Assembly (NCBI GenBank): GCA_032207245.1
Contig: CM063502.1
Span: 51,240,117-51,304,116 of the forward strand
DNA from: Pardosa pseudoannulata
Lineage: Eukaryota > Arthropoda > Arachnida > Araneae > Lycosidae
DNA: 64,000 nt
Direction of reading: 5' to 3'
Below the pieces are notes generated by a model, which was not told where the DNA came from, made no database searches, and worked only from the letters and a program-made list of their open reading frames with translations. Position numbers and translations under genes: made by a program. Positions 13,141 to 26,960 of the stretch are shown piece by piece; within the stretch, counting starts at the first letter, position 1; the number at the start of each line of letters is the position of its first letter.

Positions 13141-13775
13141 CTTTTATTGTACGTTTATTTATGTGAAGTATACAATTTTTAGCTTAACTAAATAAGTTCT
13201 TCAGTTTCAGAAGATTGCGTGATATAGCTATTTCACACTGTGTATAAATGATATGCTAATGTTTAGGCGGAACTTTAATATAACTGAGACTGCAAAAAAT
13301 GAGTGTGTGAAAACATACTGTGTGGTGTTTTTTATACAAAATATATTTTCCTTCGAAGGTTAAATTTTTCTTAAATAATATTTTCAATATCTGAACAAAG
13401 GGGAGCGTACTTTATACACTAAGAGACGTGAATTTCTATTGCATAATACAGTTATTTCAAAGGATTTTAGATCTTGTTGTAAATAGTAGTATATAAGTTT
13501 AAATAACAAATTATTAGTTATACTAAAGATAATTTAATGTGTTAAGTTACAATGTACGATTAAGGTCTTATTATCATTAAGTAGTAAAATGATGAAATAT
13601 TTTTGAAATTTATGCGTATTAATATTTGATCACTAAAGAATATGAATTCCTGATTTCATTTAGTATATGCTCCAAAGTCAGTATTTCCCAACTACGTCAA
13701 TTTTTCTATACATTTCTTTTAGTTTTAGCTTATTCTGGGAAAATATTTCGTATCATACATGTATTATATGCATTC
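13141..13775 (+). other. Intron sequence, nothing recognised
   Basis: AT-rich, no structure recognised. Confidence 0.45.
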
Positions 13776-14096
13776 TGAGGAATCTCGGTCAGCAATATCA
13801 TAACCGGAGGATTGCGAGTTTGATCTTTGAACCATCCAAAGATCCTCTGTGTTCATTAATGACAGATGGGTCGTGTAAAATAAAGGTTAATGGTCACAAT
13901 ATCCTTAACATTCCAAAGTTTCTCCCTGGAGGTTGCAAGCCGTGTTTGGAGGTCTTGTAATTCTAAATTACGAAGCCCCACTTCGTTGGTATGTATTGAG
14001 TAATGTTGTCCTCTTACATGGTGTTCTTGTAATAAAATAACCATCAAACATGTGCAACTTGATATTAGGGAATGCTATAAAAGAAACTATCCCAGC
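13776..14096 (+). mobile_element. SINE family 1, diverged copy
   Basis: The head has a weak box A (gaggaatctcggtcagca) and a box-B-like block (ggattgcgagtttgatc, about 13808). The body shares 'taatggtcacaatatcc' and 'cttgtaataaaataaccatcaa' with family members upstream. It is followed by a (TA)n tract. The 97-codon open frame that overlaps it is a by-product of its higher GC content. Confidence 0.6.
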
Positions 14097-14229
14097 ATTA
14101 AAAATAATAAAAAAATAACTTGAATGCAGTAACACTCTATGTGTATGACAATGAACTATATTTTAGTTTGTAGTACCATATTATTATAAAAAAGTTTCTT
14201 AGAAATAAAAAGTATTGAAAAAATATATC

Positions 14230-14520
<291 letters not shown>

Positions 14521-17500
14521 AAAAATATACGTTTTAAAAGCATTTTCATACACGCTGGAGAATATGCAAAGTTAAAAAAAATATGAAAATCATATACAGT
14601 TGCTGGCTATATTAATGGGAGAACCAGAAATCAGTTTTTGTTCCACTTTTTTAAAATAAAAATTTTATGTGTATCAAGAATTGATTACATACAACACTGA
14701 CCAGCCTTTTTTACATAGTTGGAGGTCTTTTTCTATTATAATATTAGTCTTGTCAATGGTCTGTTTTAATGGGTAAAAGAATACATACTTTCAATATAAA
14801 GTTATTATGAATTAACTAGGGTTTTGCAAAGAAAAAAAATGCGAGTTCATTCGGTAAGTTTATTTAAAATTTAGTGTTTTTAATTTTTATTTTAGCAATT
14901 TAAATGTTTTTGTTTCTTAGTTTGAATTTTTTAAACTTTTGGCTTAATCTAACCCACAACTAACATTTTTATTTATTTTAATTTTTGGATAGCCACAGGA
15001 CTTGTATATAAAGTAGAGCAAAATCTCGTAGAAAATTGTACAATCTAGAGACCGGGAAGCACCCCGATCACAAACTTATTGAGAATACTTGGGAAATAAT
15101 GAAAAGAGTAATATCTAAGGTAAGAGTTGCCACCAAAAACTACTTAAATTTAAAAATAATTTTTAACTGCAATCATAATACAAAACTCAGGAATATAATT
15201 AAACTGAATAGATAGCATGCCACGAGAAATGAAAGTGATCATCAACTAGAAGAGATTTTTTTTAAATGTGAAAGGAAGGATTTTTGCCTCTTACATATTG
15301 CTTTGATTATTACTTATGATAAAATAATTAATTTATTACGAATAAAAGGATTTAGGCATATCTAATCATTTATTGCCCAAAAGTATTCAAAAATATAAAA
15401 GTGTAGAAAATGTCTAGTAGTCACATTAATATGGTCAAGATTTATATAGCATTTCCAAAAAAAGTTGACATCTACGGTGCTTCATACATTCGAAGAAAAG
15501 CTGTTAATATTAAGAAACATAACTTGTAAGTAAATGAAATTACATAAAAGATTCTACAGAAATTGCCTCTCAAGGTAATAACTAGGGTTTTTAAATTATC
15601 AACTTCCTCAAGGCTAAAAACATCTACGTTATTATCTTTTACTTTGCAATAAATTAATCCCCTAGCTTTTTATGTTCTATCTATTTGCTACAAATATTTG
15701 CTAATAATTTAAGCTAACAATTGACTCGCCTATCGTGACTTTTACCTATTTACACTAAACTTTTCATGCTACTTACTTTATTGTTTCATAACTGATGTAA
15801 TTGCTAAAAGTAAACCACGTTAAGCATAAGATATGATACTCAAAAGAGAGGTTTCTAAAATTCCTTTGTTCTCCAAAAAATGTTTCTTTGATATGTTTTA
15901 GTGCCTAAAAGAATATTTTTCTTCCTTTCTTCTATCGCTTTTGAGCACATTTCGCCCCACTTTTAGTAAAACCTGGAAAGAAAAGAGACCCTTAAGAAAT
16001 TGGGATGTTTTGTTCTATTCAAAGAACTACTTCAAAAAATATTTATTGTTTTGGAATGATTTACTATTCAGCGTTTAATGAAAGAATAATTTAGGTTCAT
16101 ATTTAATGTCACATTTACTTTTTAATTAACATTGGATTAATTGAAAAAATACTTAATTGCTTAATTTTATAAAGGAGATTAATTATCTTTTTCTGTTTTA
16201 AAGTGAAAATTACATTTTTTGTTTTTAATTATGTATGCTAGAATTTAATGGATTATAGATTAATCATACAGAGAAAAAAACAATGCTATTGTAATTGATG
16301 TTTAGATTGTACTAAACACAAGATATACGGCATATAACTTATGATTCAAACAAAATTCTTGCAGGAAAAGTAAAATTTTATTTCAATTATTTACCAAGGT
16401 ATAGAAATAAGAGTGTTAGAAAACTTTGAAAGTGTTTTTAGGAGAGTAAATAAAACAGCCTTTAAATAATATAGTGGTAAATTTTACATTTTGTGTTGAT
16501 GAACAGAAATCTTTATAAGCTGCTGTTTCTAGATTGTCATTTTTACAGTAATAGTTTAACAATTATATAACGTACATTAAGAATATAATTTCACATGCAT
16601 TTCAAAGTTTATTCATTTTATAAAAGACACTGGCTGAACATGTTAAAAATTTGCATAGCAAATGTTATTATATGTAAACGTTTCTATATTAAAAATTGTA
16701 ATTATTATTGAAACTTATGTTGTAATAAGTTTTGTAAGTATACCTTATTTTATTTCAACCATGCATTATCTGTCATTTAATTAAAATTAAAAAAAAATAC
16801 TGTGTTAAGTAGTAATAATATACTGAATTGCAATTACTAATAGTAAGACTAATATAGATATTAATAAATACTGACATAAACACTAATAATCATTAAAGGT
16901 ACTTCTCATTCTGTATCTCTAAAAACTAGTAAACAAATAAAACTTTTCAAATGATGCATTATTGTGAACAAGACGTCATAATTATTTTTTATTTATACTT
17001 CCCAGTTTATTATATCATATGTTTTATTAACTCTTTTCTATTAATTTCATGAAATTCTCATCGTAACGTAGACAATGTTAATTTCATTGAAACCTACATC
17101 CATGAATTTTGCACAATAGCTATGCTTTGCCCTCTCTTAAATGTCACTAAACAAGATTGTAGTTTAAATTTAACGAATACGTAAGTGTTTAATCAATTGA
17201 TTAATTTCTGAATAAGTTTTCTGGTAGAATCTTGCTGTTACGATATTTATCACTCGTTAATATATTACCTTGACAAACTAGAACTACGCATATTTGAAGG
17301 TGAATGTCGATTATGTTTCAGTGATTTTCTGGGCCAAAAGACATGCATTAAGAATGAACTCTCTTCCATTATGATATTGTCATAGTTTATAGACTGTCAA
17401 GTTATTGTTATAAACCACGAAATGCATAGTTTACTCTTTAATAGTTAATTTTGTGGCAGATACAGCCTAAAGGTTTGTTTTGTGCTTCAAGTTTTAAACT

Positions 17501-17884
17501 GAGTATCTACAATACATTCTTTATATACATTATACATATGTTTTATAAATATCTTTTATGGCATTCAAATTACTATTTTTATTAAATTTAAATTCAAAAT
17601 GCTTTTCCATTGTAAGAATACTTTAAATTTCTTTAAATTATTAGACCCTGGTGTTTAAACTAATTACGAATTTTCGCCAATGATATTATTTAGCACTTTT
17701 TTACTGCATAAAAGTTTAATAAAGAATTTTGAAGTGTTGCTTCGTTGGTCTATGTAAGATACGTCGCAGAAACTTGTTATCATCATCATCATTAAAGTCG
17801 AAAGAAAACAACGTATAGCTAAACAGTATCATACTTTCCTATATTTCCAGCCTTACAGCAACTTTCTTTTATTTTTCTTAATAG
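14521..17884 (+). other. Intron sequence ending at the exon B acceptor
   Basis: About 3.4 kb of AT-rich sequence. A polypyrimidine-rich acceptor (ttttatttttcttaatag) lies at its right end. A short cat-repeat (atcatcatcatcatt) occurs near 17781. No other element was recognised. Confidence 0.5.
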
Positions 17885-18035
17885 ATGCAGTGGATGCAAC
17901 GGATGAAGACTACAATGGAAGTCCAAGTCCGCCAAAAGTTAAGCAACAGCAGGTCGACCCCAAGATGGTTATTATCATGGTCGTCCTTGCCGTTATGTTC
18001 GTGGGTATCTGTGTGGCCTTGCACCTGTTTAGCAA
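17885..18035 (+). CDS. Exon B: transmembrane exon of the same membrane protein
   Basis: AT at 17885-17886 completes an Asn codon from exon A. The exon then encodes 49 residues and leaves AA at 18034-18035 for the next codon. The first part is acidic and Pro-rich (AVDATDEDYNGSPSPPK), then comes KQQQVDPK. A 22-residue hydrophobic helix with no charged residue but one His follows, starting MVIIMVVLAV and ending VALHLF. The charges are acidic before and basic after the helix, so a type I topology with the tail in the cytoplasm is expected. The acceptor is ttcttaatag and the donor is AA|GTAAGA, a strong consensus. The exon is markedly richer in GC than the introns. The frame that opens with ATG at 17885 is not the real one: only the frame described here gives a helix and joins in phase on both sides. 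DEDY is a plausible tyrosine-sulfation context, but that is inference. I cannot name the family. Confidence 0.85.
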
Positions 18036-18430
18036 GTAAGAACAAAACTATTCTATCTAGTTGTTGGAGCACAAATAACTTCAATCATTTTTTATATTCT
18101 CTTAAAAAATTTTTCAGGTATTTATGTTTCAAGTTTATAGGATCAGATATAATCATATATTGCCTTTGTTAAATAAATGATATTATTCAACAAAGGCTAC
18201 CAAACTAATATAAATTAATTCCTTTTATTTCTTCTAAACACTAAATATTTGGTTTAATTTTCAGTCTTAAGTTAGATAATTTGAATGCTTCTCCTAAAAA
18301 TCTACTTTAACGAGTTTTATGTAGCTAAGATTTAACTCTTTAAGGACGACAAGAGCAGATGATTTTACTACCCTTAAGTCCTAAAGTTTTCAGCAGATGA
18401 AAATGTAAAATGGACTGTCCCATTCTCCCA
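18036..18430 (+). other. Start of the 28.8-kb intron
   Basis: This begins with the exon B donor GTAAGA. Read through without splicing, the frame gives one Lys and then a stop (AAG TAA at 18034-18039). Beyond that the sequence is AT-rich with no recognised element. Confidence 0.6.
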
Positions 18431-18436
18431 TATATA

Positions 18437-18467
<31 letters not shown>

Positions 18468-18486
18468 TTATATATATATATATATC
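18431..18486. repeat. (TA)n microsatellite, interrupted
   Basis: About 56 bp of TA-rich repeat with ATAATA and ATTTA interruptions. Confidence 0.85.
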
Positions 18487-18549
18487 AGCATAATATAAGT
18501 TTATAATTATATTAGAGAATAAAAAGAAAGTAAAAATTCATTGCTAAGG

Positions 18550-18745
18550 AAAGCACCTCAAAATGTGGCCTATAGGCAGTAATCAATCAAACTGTCAACT
18601 GGTCGTAAAGGCTGGGTAGATGAAAAGAAGACCCCTGCTAGACATACCTATCACCCCTATTTTTCATCCTTCCGGCCCATTCCGGCCAAGCCCGTCTTTA
18701 AGTGCTTCGGCCGGTATGAGCCGGAGTCGTACCCAGGGAGTTAAA
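18550..18745. mobile_element. GC-richer island, probable diverged SINE-like repeat
   Basis: It stands out from the AT-rich intron and contains a Pro/Gly-like CCGG-rich stretch (ccggcccattccggccaag, 18672) and 'cttcggccggtatgagccgg'. I see no clean box A/B pair or target-site duplication. A degraded short interspersed element is the likeliest reading. A regulatory element cannot be excluded. Confidence 0.35.
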
Positions 18746-19816
18746 CAGTCAAAACGTTGAATCATACATATGTAGCCATTTTATAAAGCTTAAATTCTAT
18801 GTTTATGCATTATATAGAACAATGTCCTTAGAGAAATTCTCCTGTCTGAAAGATGAGAAATTAGTTAATACTAAAGAGTTTATAAGTAATCTAAAAAATT
18901 CATGAATTTTTTTTCAGAAATAAATATTTAATAATAGAAATATAACTGCAACAATTACCTGCAATAAATAACTGCTTAACGTCAAATAAACTATGTGTGG
19001 ACTTCCACATTTATAATGATTAAATCAGATAAGTGATATGTAGTAGCTTTTTAGGAGTTTTACAAGTTATTACCAGTTTATTTCAAACACTTAGAATTTT
19101 CCATAATGCAGCATTTTTATTACAGATGTTTTCATATAAGCATTAATTTTGAGACAGGTAAAGCTCTCAAGCTATATTTCTGTACTTTATACGGGGAAAA
19201 TGAAAGCAGAGCATAAATATTTGGAGTATGCGTATAAACATTTTTCTAGTTGTACTTTAAAAGTTGTTACTATGTAACAAGCTCAATTTTAGTACATTAT
19301 ACAGTTAATAATTCGGTAACATTTTTTAGTTTATAATATTCTGAAAAAGATTCGTTCAATATATTTATTTTAATGTACAGCAAAACTTTAAGAAAAATTA
19401 AATTATAACATTAAATGACGGGGGGGGGGGGAGGTATTTTACTATAGAAGTTTATCGTTGACATACATTTTAAAGAATTCTAGGTGTTAATTTTTGCAGC
19501 ATTGCTGTGTTTTATTTTCATAGAATAATACTAAAATCTTACATTATATGCAAAATGTACTTAGGTAATAATATTTTTCCTTCAATGAATAAATAAAAAC
19601 TGGAAAAATATAATAGAGATTCTTTGTTTTATTTTGCTTTAAACTATAAGCGTTAAAGTTATATGAACTGCTCATACTTTAAAATATACCATGAATTTTA
19701 AGACAGAAAATTAAAAGAATAATCACAAAATTTATAATATACCATTATCGCTTTAGAAAAATACTAATTTTTTTATATTATGGAAATCTTCCTATGCCTT
19801 TGGTGTAAAAACGCTG

Positions 19817-19818
<2 letters not shown>
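18746..19818 (+). other. Intron sequence, nothing recognised apart from a G run
   Basis: AT-rich. The only notable feature is a run of twelve G at 19420-19431, which could form a G-quadruplex only between molecules or through slippage, since it is a single tract. Confidence 0.5.

Positions 19819-19892
<74 letters not shown>
19819..19892. repeat. (TA)n microsatellite
   Basis: About 74 bp of pure TA, directly abutting the SINE-like sequence that starts at 19893. Confidence 0.95.
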
Positions 19893-19894
<2 letters not shown>

Positions 19895-20175
19895 CACGGA
19901 CGAGTGGTTAAGGCACGGAAGACACATTTGATGTCATATATAAAATTTTTTTATTGTAATCCTTCTGTCCATGGCTATACCATTCAGATATCCTTTGTTT
20001 TCATATTTTGCCACGCAAAGCGTAGAGGATGTTATCAGCCCGGGGCCCCGCTCAGAACTGTCTTTTTTGGCTTTGCTACCTAAGCAAATTCCTCTTGTGT
20101 ACTTCCGTGTCAGTTTCTTTACTCTGTATATTTCCGATCGAGGGTGTGTCTTTCTCTTATTACGTTTTAGTTAAT
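19893..20175 (+). mobile_element. tRNA-headed SINE-like element, possibly 5'-truncated
   Basis: It begins gacacggacgagtggttaaggcacgg. GAGTGGTTAAGGCA is a very good box A of the Ser/Leu tRNA type. I do not find a convincing box B. A GC-richer body (gcccggggccccgctcaga at about 20038) follows before AT-rich sequence resumes. It lies between two (TA)n tracts. The 67-codon open frame is incidental. Confidence 0.5.
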
Positions 20176-20230
20176 GAGTTCTAACTATTTTAATTATAAT
20201 TCGCTCAATTCATAACCCACATTTTTAAAC

Positions 20231-22540
<2,310 letters not shown>

Positions 22541-22917
22541 CGATTTGATTAGTCTACTATATTCTACCTGGATTAGCTCAGGCTTCTCGGATGGTGGTGG
22601 TAGTCCGATAAATTCTTCTATGGATAGCCAGAAGCAATGGTGGTTGATGTCCTTCGACCCTTGGAGTTGCCCGTGAGCTCTTCGGAGGCTTATAAGGGGG
22701 GTATTTGCTACTTACGCGAATCCCCAGTTTTCAGTTTCAACGCATGCTTGGTCCTCAGTATATCTATTCACTGAAAGGATGTAAGGCAAACCTTCCCCAG
22801 CTTGTTCCACTCAGAGGATCAACCTTTCTCAGCCCGAGGATCAAACCTCAGTTCTGTGTTTTGGGAGGACGAAGTGCTACCCCAAAGTTACTGCGCTGTA
22901 TTAAACAGATATAGAAA
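22541..22917 (-). mobile_element. tRNA-derived SINE, family 2, minus strand
   Basis: Read on the minus strand, it starts near 22917 with a tRNA-like head: ggggtagcacttcgtcctcc, then GAGGTTTGATCCTCG, which is an excellent box B at about 22835-22850. Box A (cagtaactttggggtagcac) is weaker. The body continues leftward as a GC-richer block rich in cca/acc (accaccaccatccgagaagc). The 69-codon frame on the + strand is incidental. The head differs from SINE family 1, so this looks like a separate family. Confidence 0.6.
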
Positions 22918-24589
22918 TTTTATAACATTCATAGGAATATTTGGTCATTACAATTAAATATATACAATATTGCATCTAATTAACCTTTTCTTTTGTTACC
23001 GAAAGCATTGTTATCTTAACAAGTAACATATTTACTCCAACACTAAACAATGTACTTTTTGGCTAATAAGTTCAGCAAATTAATCATCATTGCCTATATT
23101 TTATGAATTATTACTTTGAAGATATATTAACGACTGCTTACTCCATCAGTAAGGAGTATTTATTCTTATCTAACAAGTATACTTGAAATTAATGCCGACA
23201 TCAAAAGATTGTATTTCTATTCCTAATAATATACGTTACAAGGGAAGAAGAAATGTGCCAAAAATGCAACTGTATTAGATTTGCTGATAAATACATATAT
23301 GATAAAAAAATTATGCTTAGTACATATACGAATTTTACACAAAAAATATTTCCAGCTTCTTTTTGAAGAATTCGATGAAGAAAAGTGTTAAACACATAGA
23401 ATTATCTTTTATTAGATTCTTTGGTGAATTAATTTGACTCTGTTAAACTATATATAGAAATTTTTAAGAAAAATTACTTTTCTGTTCTAGCTGTAGATTA
23501 TATTACTCCTAAGTATAGTCTAGCACAATCTCCTGAAGATTTAACTTATAGTATTCAGATTTTCATCTAAAAGTTCCTTACTAAAGTTAAAATATTTTAG
23601 CCTGTAGAACTTTTATTTTAATTTAAATTGTAGTAAGTTTTATTAAATAAATTATCATATAATGTACTTGCCTGTATTATTTTATTTTAAATATAAAAGA
23701 ATATTACTACATTTTTATTATAGAATGCGCAGCGTTTTCAAGTCGTTGAAATGTGACTTCTATTCATTTTGATTGCTTTGTAAAGTTCTTTGGTTGATTT
23801 GTGTTATCCATCATAAGGATGTCTAACGAGAGCCAAGTGATCGGTAAATTTATGCAAAAGTGTCAGAACTAGAAAAAGTCAATCTATTGCTATTACATTA
23901 ATCAAAATCATAAATAGATACAAAATTTTAAAACAACCAAGTGAACAAAAACATACTGTAAATTAAACAAAACACATTAGTAACTTATCTATTTATTTTT
24001 CTACCTCTTTTACTAATCCGATTAATGATATTACACATATTAAAGTCATTAAATAAGTTACTCTCTATACGTAAAATACTGAAATCCTACAATTTGCTCT
24101 CTCTCAAGGATGACCGTAAATAATCTTTTATCCTTATCAGAGCTGAAAAAGCTTGTTGGATGCTGCAATTTGTAGTGGAAATACTTAAGAAAATGGACAG
24201 TGCTGTGGCTAAGTTAGGATATATAGACTTCCTTATTATGTTAGTTACTTATTGTCCTTATAATAAGTTCAGATGCAATTTTTCTTTATTTTCGAATAAA
24301 TAAACGTGTTTAAGATGAAGAAGTTCTTCAAAAAAATTGTCTTCCAATAAAAATTGAAGCAGAGCATTAAAGTATTTATGCAAAATAATAAAAAAAAACG
24401 GTGAATATAGTAAGAAAGAGTCAGCAAACACATTCAAAATTTATGGAGTAGAACGTTCAGCAACATACTACATTTTGAAGCAAATAACACAGAAGCACAT
24501 AAAAAACATACTTTTACAATACAAGTAGTATTTAGAGTACTACGGTATAATATTTGCTACACAAGAAATAAGGATATCATTACCTTCTG
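22918..24589 (+). other. Intron sequence, nothing recognised
   Basis: AT-rich, no exon or repeat structure recognised. Confidence 0.5.
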
Positions 24590-24695
24590 CTTAAAGCCAA
24601 TTCCAAACAGCTACAAACATCCAAATCATCAGAATCGAACCCAAACTTTTGAACGGAAAAGTTGCAGTCTTCTCAATCGGCCATCATATCAAAAC
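24590..24695 (-). mobile_element. tRNA-like SINE head, minus strand, fragment
   Basis: The reverse complement reads gatggccgattgagaagac (box A region) and then TTGGGTTCGATTCTGATG, a near-perfect box B at about 24625-24642. The flanking body is short and AT-rich, so this is probably a truncated copy. It is not a functional tRNA gene, because no acceptor or anticodon stems can be built around the boxes by eye. Confidence 0.5.
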
Positions 24696-25225
24696 CGATA
24701 TAATTATTTAAAAAATAGTCTTCAAAATTATCTGCTTAAGCAATTAATCTGATTTATTTAATTATATTTGAATGTAAATGGGTACAAATTTAATGATTTA
24801 TAAAAACTTTTTGCCTAATTCACCATTCCTTAACTCCTGTATTATATGAAATAAAAATAAATTTATTATAACCATATTTGTATTATATAAACAAATATAG
24901 TTTTGTAATTAAAGCATATGTTACGACACTTGTAAAACCAGAAAATAGTCAATTTCTCAAAATTAGAAAATTTTGAAACAGCATAATTTTTGAAAGCTTA
25001 AGTTGCCCATTTGGCTTAATGAGCATACATTTAAAGCATTAACATTCATTTCATAGAGCTAATATTGTTAAAATTCTACTGCATTTTTAAACGAAACATT
25101 GACCTCTTTCCTTTATTTAACTGTCCTATGTCTTATTTTACAGCATAACATAGTATATAGCTGATATCGTTATTCCTATTAATGAGCCACAGATTCTCAG
25201 ATACATTTATAGATGTTTTAAGCTA
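24696..25225 (+). other. Intron sequence, nothing recognised
   Basis: AT-rich, no structure recognised. Confidence 0.45.
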
Positions 25226-25272
25226 AAATAAATAATAAATAATAAATAAATAATAAATTATAAATAATAATA

Positions 25273-25305
<33 letters not shown>

Positions 25306-25350
25306 AATAAATAATAAATTATAAATAATAATAATAAATAATAATAATAA

Positions 25351-25382
<32 letters not shown>

Positions 25383-25403
25383 AAATTATAAATAATAATA
25401 ATA

Positions 25404-25439
<36 letters not shown>

Positions 25440-25446
25440 TAAATAA
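25226..25446. repeat. (AAT)/(AAAT) mixed microsatellite
   Basis: About 220 bp of alternating aat and aaat units. A higher-order block (aataaattataaataataat) is repeated three times, near 25250, 25312 and 25378. This suggests that the microsatellite itself was duplicated in larger units. Confidence 0.9.
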
Positions 25447-26284
25447 GCTAAAATATTCTTTACTCGCTAGTTATAATTTCCTAAATTTGAAAGGACCTAA
25501 ATAATTATGCTGTCTTATATAACTATCCAATAGAAATTCTGTATTTTGTTTTCATTCCCCCTGCTTGTAATTGAATTCTTGATTTCTCAATTTAGAGAAA
25601 TTATTTTAAAAATGTATTTCATGCATCGTAAAGTTAAAAAACAAACTATATTGTACTTAGTAGAATATTATGTAGCGATATTTTCCTTAGATATTAATAT
25701 GTATAATTTTCTTTAAAATTATATTTCTTGTAAAAATTACGATTCTAAATGCTTTAGATTTAGAGATTTATGTAATTACATCTTAAAGAACTATATTTAA
25801 GAAATTTTAAAACTATGCAAGGAAAACAGAAGGATGAAGGCATTTTTTGTGATCTTTTAAGTGAATTTCATAATTAAATGGCTGCAAATTACAACTTAAA
25901 ATTTGGAGTAAAAAGAAATTTTAATCTGAGATTTTAAGGGGATTTATATTTTTGTATTATTTCCAGTCATTCCAAAAACGACTTTTACTCCTTTCGATTT
26001 TTATTCTTTCTTAAGAAGCTAAAAAATATATACACTGATCAAAAACCTCCTACATCATAATTCAGTTATTTACTAAACTTCAAATCTTGATAAAGAAGCG
26101 CGAAAACTGGTAAGCTTCTATTTATATATTTTCCCTCAGTTTCAAAAACTAAGACATAAGTCTCAGTTCTAAGGATAGGGAAGAGTTTTACAGTGAATAA
26201 ACACCGGGCTTCCTGTCTGAGAGCATATCTTTAATTCCATAATAGTTTAAGGACTCTTGAACAATCTTCGCTATATAATGGTCG
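25447..26284 (+). other. Intron sequence, nothing recognised
   Basis: AT-rich, no structure recognised. Confidence 0.45.
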
Positions 26285-26960
26285 CAAAATGACGTAAATG
26301 AAAGGGAAAATCAATCCCACATGTTCTAACAAAAGCAGCTCTTCGCTTTGGGTCCATTATGAAAAATTAAAACTGCACTGCTGGGGCAAACGCGACAGAG
26401 CGAGCTGCCGCTGTGACAAAAATCGATCCAGTTTTCGGAGGAATTTCAGTAGAGGCCAACTGGCCCATCGATCGAGTTCAACTGAGGCAGTAAACCTTCA
26501 ACTTACGTATATGAATATGAACTAGAGTAGGCCGCTGCTCCAATGGCCCACATTGCTACGTCATCCAGAAAAGAATTTCACGTTCGGCTCTCCAACTTGG
26601 AGAAGACGATTGGTGATAAATGTTGTGTTGCATGGTCAGATAAACATATTAATAAGGAGAGAGGAATAAATCGGAGTAAACCCCATTATGATAAAAATGT
26701 AGTGGGTGGAGTTTTCTTTGGAGTGGAATGAAAAACAACTACCGCGACTTTTGAAAACTATAGTCGCATTTCCTTCCTGTAATATAAGGCTTTTCTCTTG
26801 TACTGAATAGGGAAAAAAGACTTATTTCAGTTTCATTCGCTGCACGGAAGAGAAAAATAAAGTAGTTCGCGAATATGGGTCAAAGCTATATCTATTGATA
26901 TCGTTCATAAACGACGAGAGTAAATATTTTCAAGTTTTGCGTGTTGTCATAAAAAGTGCC
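26285..26960. other. Unexplained GC-richer island in the large intron
   Basis: Roughly 675 bp whose base composition clearly departs from the surrounding intron, with several CpG-containing words (aaacgcgacagagcgagctg at 26388; atcgatcgagttcaa at 26467; gtagttcgcgaatatgg at 26862). It has two open frames of 75 and 62 codons, but stops separate them and no acceptor and donor pair bounds either. I find no terminal inverted repeats, box A/B or tail. It could be a conserved regulatory element, a decayed transposon or a decayed exon cluster. The sequence alone does not decide. Confidence 0.4.

Noticed and set aside
17885..18172. 95-codon frame starting with ATG at 17885
   Set aside because: It lies in the wrong frame across exon B and runs into the intron. 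The phase-matched frame gives the membrane helix and joins to both neighbouring exons.
26298..26731. Two open frames of 75 and 62 codons in the GC-richer island
   Set aside because: They are separated by a stop, have no flanking splice pair of matching phase and no recognisable protein motif.
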